The notes beneath the pieces were generated by a model that was given only the letters and a program-made list of their open reading frames with translations, was not told the origin of the DNA and did no database searches. From contig JAUCBJ010008464.1 of NCBI GenBank assembly GCA_032718475.1, forward strand, positions 62,001 through 126,000: a stretch of 64,000 nucleotides of DNA, written 5' to 3'. The stretch comes from Nemertoderma westbladi. Its lineage: Eukaryota; Xenacoelomorpha; Nemertodermatida; Nemertodermatidae. A program made the translations under genes and the position numbers. Below, piece by piece: positions 45,239 through 56,000 of this stretch. Numbering within the stretch: the stretch's first letter is position 1; each line of letters starts with the position of its first letter.

Positions 45239-45860
45239 ACTACTAGGATCGGCATGCTGCATTGCAGCTGCATTTTTAAGAATGCTATGCCGGCTTGTCG
45301 ACAAAATTGCGCCGCCGCAACTCCCTATCACCCATGACATTTGCTAGATCATCCGCATCTTCAAGGCCAGTGTCCTTTAAGATGCGTCTCAAGAAAGTCA
45401 TGGGCTGTCCACCACGCTTATTCACTCCATGAGGCTGCCAAAGTACAAGATTATGCACTGGTTGGTCCTCACGGCGAAAGCAATGTCCTGCAAAGCGGAG
45501 GCGATTTTGTTCTAGTGTCAAGCTTGGGGGAACCAAAGAGACACCTCCAATGTTATATAGTGTCTGGTTGGAGATGTGTGCATTGTACTTGACACAATGA
45601 ACCCGGCGTAGCATTCTTGTGAATGTGCCATCCAGAGATTTGGTGTTCTCAGCAGTTAGAGCCCAGCATGGACTCCCATTGAGGAGTACTGGAACTACTG
45701 CTGCTCTAAATAATCGGACCTTAAGTTTCCGATTATTTCTCGGTGACTTCCAAATCCTGGAAAGCCTATTCAAGGCTGCCCATGCCTTTCCCTTACGTAT
45801 TCGAAGGTCCTCATCTGACTTCCGGTGAGTGATCCACCTAGGTGATCCTAAGAGAGGTGA
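45239..45860 (-). pseudogene. 5'-truncated LINE copy, same family as 1-297
   Basis: On the minus strand a single frame runs from about 45856 to the stop at 45285: KAWAALNRLSRIWKS, KVRLFRAAVVPVLLNGSPCW, NRLRFAGHCFRRED and FLRRILKDTGLEDADDLAN. It is followed by a short 3' UTR that matches 262-297 and then a (TCTA)n tail (45208-45238). The 5' edge also abuts TATC/ATAG simple sequence (45861-45930). No lesion lies in the visible part, so this truncated insertion is younger than the copy at 1-297. Confidence 0.8.
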
Positions 45861-46089
45861 TTCATCTATCTATCGATCTATCTATAGATATATAGATAGA
45901 TGGATAGATATATAGATATATATGGATACATTATGTAAAAACAATAACAAATACACCAATCAATGTATATAGGTTTTGTCCAACATAACATATAGGATTA
46001 GGCCTACCCCTAAAGCTTTGCAGCTTATTTCCAAGAGGGTCCTTAATGTTACTTAAGATACAAATACAATATTAAAATACAATACAAAA
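45861..46089. repeat. TATC/ATAG microsatellite and flank
   Basis: Interrupted TCTATC and GATAGATA repeats at 45861-45930, followed by featureless AT-rich sequence. Confidence 0.6.
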
Positions 46090-46251
46090 AGTTTTATTTG
46101 GAGTGATAGAAATTTACCTGTAAACAAGGTTAAGGAAATATTTAAGAAAGAAAAAACTCCCGGATATAAACTTCTAATGAGATCCTTAGAGTTAGAACCC
46201 ACGGATCCAAGTAAACTGAAGGATCGTATTTTAGATAAAACCATTAAGTGA
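46090..46251 (+). other. Possible coding remnant of unknown origin
   Basis: A short open frame with protein-like composition, SFIWSDRNLPVNKVKEIF, then KLLMRSLELEPTDPSKLKDR, ending at TGA 46249-46251. It could be the last piece of a transposon protein or an exon. I do not recognise it; there is no start and no clear acceptor. From 46252 to about 46690 I see nothing. Confidence 0.25.
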
Positions 46252-46689
46252 TACGAAATTTGAAACCTACAGTACAATAATAAACCCGTCATTAAAACGA
46301 TTTATATTTTATTTTTATATTATACTTATGTATAGGGTTGCGGAATGTCTACTTCCCCAAAGTAGAATACTGTACTGTAGGTATGGGCGGATTAGTGTAA
46401 AATCAAGTTGATATAGGATATTCAGTGGGAAGATATAGCGTAGTTTATAGACAATTCCAGAACTTTTTGATATTTTTTTAAGTATGTAATAATAATTATT
46501 TTATTAAATTAAGTCTTCTTCTATCTGTTTCTGTGATTACATTGCTCAAATTCAATATGAAATCAAATTGAACATAAAATTGCATTCTGCATATTTTTTA
46601 TGTGACATATTATAATAATCGCAAATAAGCAATAAAATATAACCAGATATAACTGCTATGCAGCAGTGAAGTAATAATGATCTCGTGAT

Positions 46690-47450
46690 TACTACTCTCA
46701 GATACATTTGAATTTCCCGCCACCTAGTAAAACCCTTAGTAGGACTACAGTTAATTGGCTTATACATATAACATATATAACAACTCCTCTTTTTCGAATT
46801 TCATACTTTGAAATTTGATTTATAGAAATCTCTGTTAATGTTACTGTAGTTATGTTTGTAAAATAACCATCACCAGTTTCACTTAAATGTCTGCATGATA
46901 TATAAATTAAGAACTTCCAAGTTAGACCGTATTATTATCTTTGAGTTTTGAAATTCAATAGTAAGTGAGGCGTTGTGGTTGTGATTTAATTCGATCACTC
47001 CGACGCTGGCTTGGAGAGTCTGGGATACTACGCTTTTCGTCTTGTGTCAACAAATCTTCTTGAATTGGGCGAATAAACTTTCGATTTCGCCACAAAATAC
47101 GCCCTGATGGAAATCGAAGATGGTATCGGCGATAATTATTAGTTTCGACTCTGGGTTTTGAACTAGAACGGTGATTCTGAGAGTGGTCTGGTAAGTTCAT
47201 TCGAAAGCTTCTTCAACATTATTGGTTGAATTCCATTGGATTGGGTCCTGGTGCTCCAGTAGGTTTAGATTTTGCAATCGCTTCCATAACAATAGAAGGT
47301 GTGAACTTGATTGACTGTTACTAGTTTTTCTTTGTATGTTGGGGGATATTGGACAGTTAGGATTGACTCTCAGATACATTTGAATTTCCTGCCACCTAGT
47401 AACAGCCTTAGTAGGCCTAAAGTAGGATATTGGCTTATACATATATAACA
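46690..47450 (-). pseudogene. Gypsy-type remnant: pol end plus LTR pieces
   Basis: The minus frame 47200-46955 encodes a basic segment ending a gypsy-like Pol (YHLRFPSGRILWRNRKFIRP, RRSDRIKSQPQRL). Downstream is a purine-rich AAAAAGAGGAG and then TGTTATATATG (about 46782), consistent with a polypurine tract and LTR start. A second copy of that LTR start, including ATACATTTGAATTTC and CCACCTAGTAA on the plus strand, lies at 47371-47450, upstream in element sense. The element is therefore collapsed to LTR start, pol end and LTR start. Confidence 0.5.
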
Positions 47451-47454
47451 CATA

Positions 47455-48123
47455 TGTTAACGTGAATGGCTATCGTTGCCATTTATTTCCTTGAATATAA
47501 TTCTACACTTTCTTCACAGATTCTTCATTTAGAGGTAAATCCAACACTGATCACTGTGGCACAACCATAATGACCTTGATATTGACATGATTCATACCTT
47601 TGCAATGCAAAGGTTTTCATACATACGAGTTTTTCTAATGTTGATTATGAAGATTTTAAGAGGTTGGATTAAGGAACCACTTTTCAGCGGGATGCATTCT
47701 AGAATTTCAAATTCAATATCAAGTCGTCTAATTTCACTAAGGTTGCAAGTCCCATGTGAGTTTGCTAGAGAACCAGAGGAACGCATGAAATAGACATATA
47801 GAAGGCAACTGAATTTAGACAGTTCTTATTGTAAACAGATCCAGTTGTACTAAGTGGAGTGTTGCCGAGTGCATTCTTTGAAAATGTTCTTATATTTACA
47901 TGTTGCAATTCGTCTTTTCTCGGTAGAGGGAATTTGTGTGACGGGATTGAGTTCAATGTGTGAATGAGGATTAGCGGGAGATTTGAACTATGTTTTACAT
48001 GTGTAAGCTTGACAGTATTAGTGGTACAGTATGGTACAGTAGTCAGACAGTAAAGGGATACCAGTACGGTATTACCTAGTGCAATATGCTTTACAATATG
48101 CTTGTTGTTATATCGCATTAACA
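47455..48123 (+). repeat. Copia-like 5' LTR (proposed)
   Basis: Bounded by the inverted termini TGTTAA (47455) and TTAACA (48123) and followed immediately by a primer binding site. The right end is well supported by the PBS. The left end is a proposal, because the matching 3' LTR is outside the window. Confidence 0.6.
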
Positions 48124-48137
48124 TGGTAGCAGAAGCC
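48124..48137 (+). promoter_or_regulatory. Primer binding site, initiator tRNA-Met type
   Basis: TGGTAGCAGAAGCC directly follows the LTR end. Its first ten bases are complementary to the 3' end of eukaryotic initiator tRNA-Met, the usual copia primer. Confidence 0.7.
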
Positions 48138-48397
48138 AAACCACAGGGTGTTGATAATGGTACCAGTGTCTGGGCTATAACATACCTGAATTAATGTCGG
48201 AGATAACGTTTAATTTAAAGTACTGGTACAGAAATTAAACTTCAAGACATATTGTCAGTATCCTGTTATATCAGTATATTGTTAGATTGTTATCCAGCGG
48301 GAAATAAACGTATGGTACCGGTACTGTATACCAAACAATCTAAATACCAATATACCGATACGTATAAGACTGTAAGATATAGATAATAACTAATGCA

Positions 48398-49597
48398 ATG
48401 GATCAATCTACGATTGGGCCTAATACAAGTAATAATAGAGTTAATGTTAAAAATCCACCACCACTTAGAGAAGACCTATCTTATGAAAATTGGGTCCGAG
48501 AATTAGAAATATGGCAAGACGCGACGGACATTCCGAAAACTCGGCAGGGACCCACCGTTTTCCTGAGTTTAACTGGCGTCGCCAGTGAGGCGATTCTAGA
48601 GATCTCCCGGGATGAATTAAAAGGTAAAGATGGAGTAAATCGTATCATAGAGAAACTCGATTCCTTGTATTTAAAAGATAAGGCCATACGGGCATTCCAC
48701 TCTTATGATAAATTCTGTAGTTTTAGACGACCCACAGACTCCAATATCACAGATTTTATAATAACTTTTGAGCGAAACGTAAATAAATGTAAGGCGCTTA
48801 ATATGATTCTTCCAGATGGGGTTTTAGCCTATCAACTATTGAAATGCGCAAATTTAGATGATACCAAAAACCAATTAGCGTTAGCAACGGTCGGCGAGCT
48901 AACCTATGATAATATGAAAAAGCAAATACTGAAATTATTCGTTGATGTTTCGCCTCAGTATGTAAATAGTAGTAGCAGAGATACGGATATTAAAATAAAA
49001 TCTGAACCGATATTTGCTGCTTCGGTCGAACAGGATACCGGAACTTGGGATTCAGAGGATATTGAATGGGATTATGAAACTGATTGTTACTATGGAAATT
49101 CATATTACAGGGGGGGTTATCCACGAAGCAGCGGAAGGTTTAGTCGCAGGCCAAGAATAGCCAGATACATAGTCACTAACAATAGGAGACCTCAACGAGG
49201 AACTGTCACTTCCTATCGGGTAAACGCGCCGAAAGCTGCAGGAACTTTGCGATTAAATCCTCCAGATCAGTACGGCAGACCTACACAATGTGGTTGCTGC
49301 ATGTCGATTTATCATTATGAATCCGATTGTAAAGAATCACCAAAAAGTACCGAATATAAGTCCGCTCTCTTTAACACTGTGAACATTGAAAATGAAGACA
49401 AGCTTCAAATTGACAATATAACACTTTTCACCGACGCCGATCTTGTCACTAAAAATCATCTTCTGTCAGAAACTCTCAACTGTGCTATTATTGACACGGG
49501 CTGTACAACGACTGTCGCTGGAGAGACATGGCTGAGATGCTACATTGAGTCTTTAAACTGTGTCGATAAACGAGATATAGTTTATGAGGACAGCAAT
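48398..49597 (+). CDS. Copia-like Gag and protease, 5' part
   Basis: 400 codons from ATG 48398 to the BEL insertion; the 22 base pairs of LTR that follow are read through to a chance stop at 49619-49621. Residues 1-190 are Gag (ENWVRELEIWQDAT, YDKFCSFRRPTDSNITDF, GVLAYQLLKCANL). A complete CX2CX4HX4C zinc knuckle lies at about residues 299-312 (CGCC-MSIY-H-YESD-C). The protease active site DTGCTTTV is at about 366. The protein continues after the insertion at 61674 in the same frame. Confidence 0.85.
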
Positions 49598-50843
49598 TGT
49601 AAAAGCTTCTGTGGGATCTAACTGGCCCCTTTTGCTTCGCAATCCAGTTTCCCCCCAGGGGCTGGAATACTCTAAAAAGGTTCTCTAACTGTATATATAT
49701 TCCCCTCGCCCGCAAGGTACCGTTACAGGTGTTTTAACGGACATAAAAGTCATTCTGCTATATACGTGTTTTGGCGGACATGGTAAGGCAAAAAACCTGT
49801 AATGCACCAACTACCTTTCACAGCTTAGCCGTGATGATTCATATTACGACATCTAACAGCTGGTTGCTGACATGGAAACAGCCATTGGATGCATGGTTCT
49901 TTGTTCGGCTTGAGCCAATCAGAGCGATTTTTCCTGTCGACGTGTAGCTTTTCGGTCGATCATAAGGAGAGTGTTCAGTCTTACTGCTTTTACTTGATAC
50001 TTTGTTGTTATTGCTGTCTAAGCCAGAAACACCGGCTTTTTGGGAAGAACTCTAGTAAAACTGCTTAAATTATCGAAAGTATAAACTGTTACCTTAACAA
50101 ATCAATAACTCACTAATTAACATGCTCACTTAATTTAATTGCATTAATCATATTGTTTGTACTGTTATTTTACCGTCAGTTATTAATTGTACCTATTTGT
50201 TGATGGAAATATTGCTCTTTGGATAATACGGATAAATCACCCAAATTCCCAATTTTCTTGATACACTACAGGTTAGAGAGACCGGCTATACATAACAATT
50301 GCGATTTATATTAATGTGGTGTGTATTGAATCCAATGTTATTTAGCAGACCCTACGTGAGTCAATTGCTGCTCTCTTTATGTGTGATCAAATATACTGAC
50401 GGTCGGCAGAATAGTGTGTATGATTGTGATTGGTAACAAAGTATTTCCTAAAGAATACGTTTTATACTTCAATCATAAGCAGTATCGTTGCGTTTTAGTA
50501 TAAGTCTTAGTTCTGTTTAGATAGATAGAGCGCCACGTCCTAAAGGAACTGTTAATATTTCCCGAAAGCCAATAATATCTGTCAGAAATTAATTATTAAC
50601 GATCTATCGAATAATACAGTAAGTTTACACTGCAACCTTACACTGCAATAATAAAATTTAAGCATCCGAATTCAGCCTCCCGGGTGTAGATCCATCGGGT
50701 GAATGATCGCGCATGGGCTGACTTCGGCTAATGTTTTGTGTATTAGCATAAAATATTGTCGTATGCTAAAGGTGTTTTTATTAACTAAAAGACATATAAA
50801 TTTTGGCAGGTTAAACTGCTAAAGGTCTTCAAAAGCGCGAACA
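49598..50843 (+). repeat. Copy C 5' LTR
   Basis: 1246 bp, TGTAAAAGC...GCGCGAACA. It differs from the 3' LTR by G versus C at 49660 and by a 20-base block at 49709-49728 (17 different bases at 60537-60553). The rest appears identical by eye. The sequence after its end is GTAACAGTTTATAATC, which does not start with the TGG of a standard tRNA primer site. Confidence 0.95.
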
Positions 50844-53022
50844 GTAACAGTTTATAATCTTATTGCAGTAGGCAATAAGGTTGCAAAATACCGTAGTGAC
50901 TGGTAAAACTGAACCGGTACTTTGTAGGTCAGTAGGCCTAACTGTCATCACCGGTACCGGTACTGCTGTACAAGTACATTTAGTATTATTCGATTTGATT
51001 ATTGTATACTGGTAGGTCTTAGTACTTAATCAGGGACTGCAGCCCTGAATTTTTATTGAGATTTTACCTATTTCTGTCGGTTTTATTTCCTAGTAGGCTA
51101 ATATTGAGCAGAAGGCGTGTGACCCTGCTCAGATTGTTCAGATAATTGTAGGCTGAGCTGCTGTCTGACTGTTGTTGAGTTTGGAGAGATTACGGCGTAT
51201 GTAGAGTTTGTCTGATAAAGTGCCGTTAGTAAGTTGGGGCAGCCATATGCGGTAAGGTCAATCCCCTCTTAAAGAATAAGTCGTACTACCGTGTTAGAAC
51301 GCATACTAACTAACAGTTTCAGAGTCTGCATATACTGTAGTTTATCTAGGCTTGATCGTAGTCTGCCAGTGTTTTAGCCTGAGTTTGTTTGTGTGGTCTG
51401 TTCAGGTACCGTAATAGTTATTACTCAAATATTTGTAGGCTGGATTGTTGTCTAGCTATTTTTAGGTCTGAAGGGATTGCTGCGTGTGTAGAGTTGGTCT
51501 GATCAAGTGCCGTTAGTAAGTTGGGGCAGCCATAAGCGGTAAGGTCAATCCCCTCTTAAAGAGTAAGTCGTACTACCGTGTTAGAACGCATACTAACTAA
51601 CAGTTTCAGAATCTGCACATACTGTAGTTTGTTTAGGCTTAATAGTAGTCTGCCAGCGTTTGGTTTGTATTTGTTTGAGTATTCTGTACGGGTAGCGTAA
51701 TATTTATTATTCAGAGTTTATGCGATTATTCGCAACATTCATGTCCCCAAGTTTATTCCTACAGTAATTGTGCTTGTTATACATACCGTTATAGTTAAAC
51801 TAACCCCGGTACTACATTAGGGCTGCTTGGCGTAGGTAAAGACTGACGACTTTGTGCTTCGGTCACTCCAGCAGATGCCGTGGTTCTTTTAACTGTTCAA
51901 GTATATTTAACTACTGATTATTTGTTATACCGGTACTTGTACCTAATTTAGGGTTTAGTGTACAGTGCTTTCCGAAGTAATTAGTGTAGGCAGTATATTT
52001 GTGTTGTAAAGTGGTTGATAGGCACATTCGTTAGCTCTATTAGCTTCTGGGTAGGAACAATCCGTGATACATAACGTAGTACCTATAGCGATACGGTTAT
52101 AGGTCGTCAGGCGGTGGTATTTTCCTATCTGGACAGTACAATATATTTACTACTTATTATTTCAAATACCGTAGTACCCTGTCCGTTGTAATAACCAGAA
52201 TTCTAACCCTTTGTTAGGCTGGTTTGTAGACTTCCTGTAAAATTACCCTAAAAATTTCGTACGTAATATTTTGTTGTGTTTAATTAGAGAATTAATCTCA
52301 CCAGTATAGTAAGTAATTTGTAGTATTAAGTAACTTAGGTAAATTATAATTATCAGTTTTAGTGTCAAATAAATAGCACTTCACTGAGAGGCGTTCAGCT
52401 TCTGTGTAGTGACTCCCCCAGAAATAATAACATTTATTTCAAATATTGACAAAAACCCATATAACGGGTATATAAATATTATAAATCAACTCAAACGATT
52501 TATAAATAGTAGGCCTGCCATACAACAACTAGGTCTCAATATCAGTTGGACTGCTGCTTAAATAACGGTAATAAAGTAAGTTAAAGTAACCAAGTAACCC
52601 TAAAATATTCAGAAATTCAATTATTCTAAAATAATTGACATACCGGTATTTACCATAGGCTTATTATATTTATTTCTATAAATTTGAGCTGAAATCATAC
52701 CGGTATTCTGTAATTAATTCTAGTAATAATTATACTTATATATACTATAAGTGTCAGCTGTATACCGGTATTCACGATAGGCCTATTATATATTTATATA
52801 TATTTGTGCTAAAATTATATACCGGTACTCTGTGACAAATCTAGTCTGTAATAATACTTATATATATATTATAAGCATACCGGTATTCTAATATATTATA
52901 TATATATCACGCTACACTGAGTAGCAGTATCGGTAATTAATTATTAGGCTAACAGTGATACTGAATTACTAGACTTGCTTTAACTGTAATATAGCAGTAG
53001 GCGTTCGACTGTACAATCAAAC
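50844..53022 (+). promoter_or_regulatory. Copy C 5' leader with two tandem-repeat zones
   Basis: 2.18 kb without coding. A direct duplication with a period of 287 bp spans about 51170-51720 (TGCCGTTAGTAAGTTGGGGC at 51221 and 51508); copy B appears to lack it. Nearer the ATG (52630-52905) are roughly 125-bp AT-rich units with ATACCGGTATT and ATAGGC.TATTATAT, shared with copy B. The last 100 bp before the ATG is conserved among copies A, B and C. Confidence 0.7.
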
Positions 53023-56000
53023 ATGGCTGACACAAGGCAAACTCTGTCAGATAGTCTCCTAGAAACAACAGCCTGTTTCTCAGATCAAAGTGTAGAGAAT
53101 CCCAGACCGAGGTCTGAAACCCCTCATACTGTAAGAAGGGCAACCCCTGCAGTGGTTGTGACAGAACCTAGGTTGGTAGAAAAGATTTCGCAATTTGCGA
53201 AGTTAGTGAAGCGCCGTTGGTCTGCCATAGGCACTCGGGCCCAAGTCAAGCGGGATCAAGAAGAAGCTATAAAACAGCAGCAACCTCCTAGCCAAGAACC
53301 TAGTTCTCAGCGGCCCGATAGCTCCAGTAGTTCGGATACTGTTGAGCGGACGCCCGAACGCGGAGCGAAGATGGCGGATACGGTTTATGATGGGCGGCCA
53401 GCCTGTGGGGAATCAACCGACGCCACTTCTTCTCAAGTGGAAAGTGAGGTGGAAGGCGAAGTGGAAAGTGAGGTGGAAGGCGAAGTGGAAAGTGAGGTGG
53501 AAAGCGAAGTGGAAAGCGAGGTGGAAAGCGAAGTGGAAAGCGAATTAACATCAGCAGAGAAGCCGCGAACTAGAGACGCTATCGACATTTATTTGTCCGA
53601 CTATCAGCGATTCCTAGGAGACGAAGAGTTGAGGAGACGGCTGTCTGGACTTTCCCCTAATAGTGAAGGAACCAAGCTTGTGTTGGACTCAATCGATGCC
53701 GAAATGTCAGCTGCAAACCAAGCTGAATGTGATGAAAAACTCCGCCTCATTAGAGTCCGAGAAGAACAAATAAAGAAAAGAAGGATAGAGGAACAAAAGG
53801 CGGCGGCTATGGCGGAGGCTATAGCAGATGCAGAAGCAGAAAGAAAGGCAGCGGCGGCAGAAGTAGAAGCAGAAAGAATAGCAGCAAAGGCAGCGGCGGC
53901 AGATGCAGAAGCAGAAAGAAAAGCAGCAAAGGCGGCGGCTGCGGCAGATGCAGAAGCAGAAAGAAAGGTGGCAAAGGCAGTGGCAGAAGCAGAAAGGAGA
54001 GCATCTGAGCAGACTACCCAACTGGAGTTGGAGAATCTGCAAGAGACACAAGACAGTATAAATAAACAGTTTACTGCTAATCAAATGCAGATGATGAGAA
54101 AATCTACTCCCAAGCGCCAGGGGTACACATCCTCGGAGGAAGGCGATACTACCGACCCTGAAGGCGGAGGAAATAGATCTCATCTAAGTAGGCGTAGAAA
54201 AACATATTACCGTCGCAAATTGCCTGATTTGCCCCCAGCTGTTAAAAGACAGCTAACTAGCACAGATTTAGGTAGTGCAGAACCCATAGAACAATTTATC
54301 CAGGTCAAAAGACTCCCTACTATAGTCGATGAACCTGAAATAATTAGGCCTGTAGTTCCCAAAGTCACTTCTGTGCTAGAGACCCCTACACTTCCAGAGC
54401 TTAACTCTAAATTCCCTTTACATAGCACTACACTGCCTGTACCCGGTGGAACAGTCCATGCAAATACCCCTGTCCAGATAGCAGAGAGAGAAATCAATAA
54501 TTTGTCTCCCGTCGTCCCGCGTCAGCCCGCTACTATGTTGGTGACTCCCGCTTCGGCGGTTGAGTGGGTGGAAGAGGGACGGCGGGGGATGAATCTCCTG
54601 CTAGGACAGATGCAGGAGACTGTCCACCAACTTAAGGGAACAGTGAGGGAAGGTAGAGCAGAGTTGCAAGAAGTGCAACAAAGTATCGCGCTAGAACGCG
54701 ACAAATTAGTCAATATACAAAAAGGCATACCAATGCCCCCTGTAACATTGTGTCAACCTGTTAGGTCTGAAGTACTACATGCGCAAGGTGTGGAGCCTAC
54801 ACGCATCTATACTGCTAGTGAAGTTGAAACTCCTATAGCAAACCCTATTAAGGGTGATTATAGACCTGTTATTAATGATATTCCCTATAGACCTGATAAT
54901 GATCCGAGAAATTTATATACCGATAATTCGATATTAAATAACACGATGGTCCAAGAAAGCTTTACGCGTCAGATGGCTAGAACAGAAGCCCGCCAAGCGG
55001 TCAAAGTGGGAGAGATCGTCAAATTCAATGGAGACGAGATGAAATGGTTACCTTTCAACGAATATTACAAAGATAGCATACAGAACTCTGTACTATCTAA
55101 CGGAGAGAAACTTAGATTCCTCATCAAGTGCTTGGAAGGACCTCCCAAGTTAATGGCGTTAAAGTTTATTGGACATCCAGATGGATTAAGACAAGTTTGG
55201 GATACACTAAACATCAGGTATGGTAACAAGGATAACATAGCTAAGTATTTGTATGCAAAATTAGTAGCCCCCCGACACTTCCTTAGTAGTGGGATTATAG
55301 AGTTTTCCGATGAAATTCAAGAGATCTGTAGACAACTGGACTGGTTAGGTAAGTCGCACGAATATCAGAGTTCCATGGTTATTGGAGCCGTAGTCTCTAC
55401 TTTACCAAAGGGTGGAGTATGTACACGCTGGGACAAGAAAGTGTTGTACATGAATGAACAACAACGACGAAGTCCTACCATGGCTGATCTCATGTCTTTC
55501 TTAGATAGTGAAGTAAAATTACAACTCATAAGGCAGTCCAGAGAGAAAACATCGGAAAATAAGGTAAGTGAGAAACCCGTTTCTAGGAGAAGGATAATAC
55601 CAGTGTGTTATACTGACGACAGCGAAAGTCAAGCTTCTCAAGAAGAGGACAGCGGGAAAGACACAGCAAAATCTTACTATGACAACAAGACCTATAAAGA
55701 CGTAAGTAAATACAAGTCTCGAACCAGTGACAGGAGAGAACAGGTAACAACAACTCCTCCTACGTCTCCTAAGAGAATTCACGGAAGAAAGCCCGAAGAA
55801 AGAACGAGAGTGCAGAACGTTAACCAAGTTAAGGTGAGTAACATCAAACCAAAATGTGCGCTGTGCGACGGGCCCCACCGTTTGAGTGCGTGTGCTGAAT
55901 TTCTAAAGAAATCCCCTGTAGACAGACGTACAGTCCTGTGGAATAAGCGGTTATGCTATAATTGCCTCAGATCAGGACACCAACGGCGAACCTGTTACTC

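Noticed and set aside
45341-45592. Plus-strand 83-codon frame
   Set aside because: Antisense of the LINE tail at 45285-45856.
47765-48139. Minus-strand 124-codon frame
   Set aside because: It lies within the copia LTR and overlaps its primer binding site, with no motif or homologue recognised.
53300-54183. Long minus-strand frames opposite the BEL coiled coil (Leu/Pro- or Cys/Phe-rich)
   Set aside because: These are antisense shadows of GCA/GAA-repeat coding sequence; the same occurs at 23764-24209 opposite copy B.
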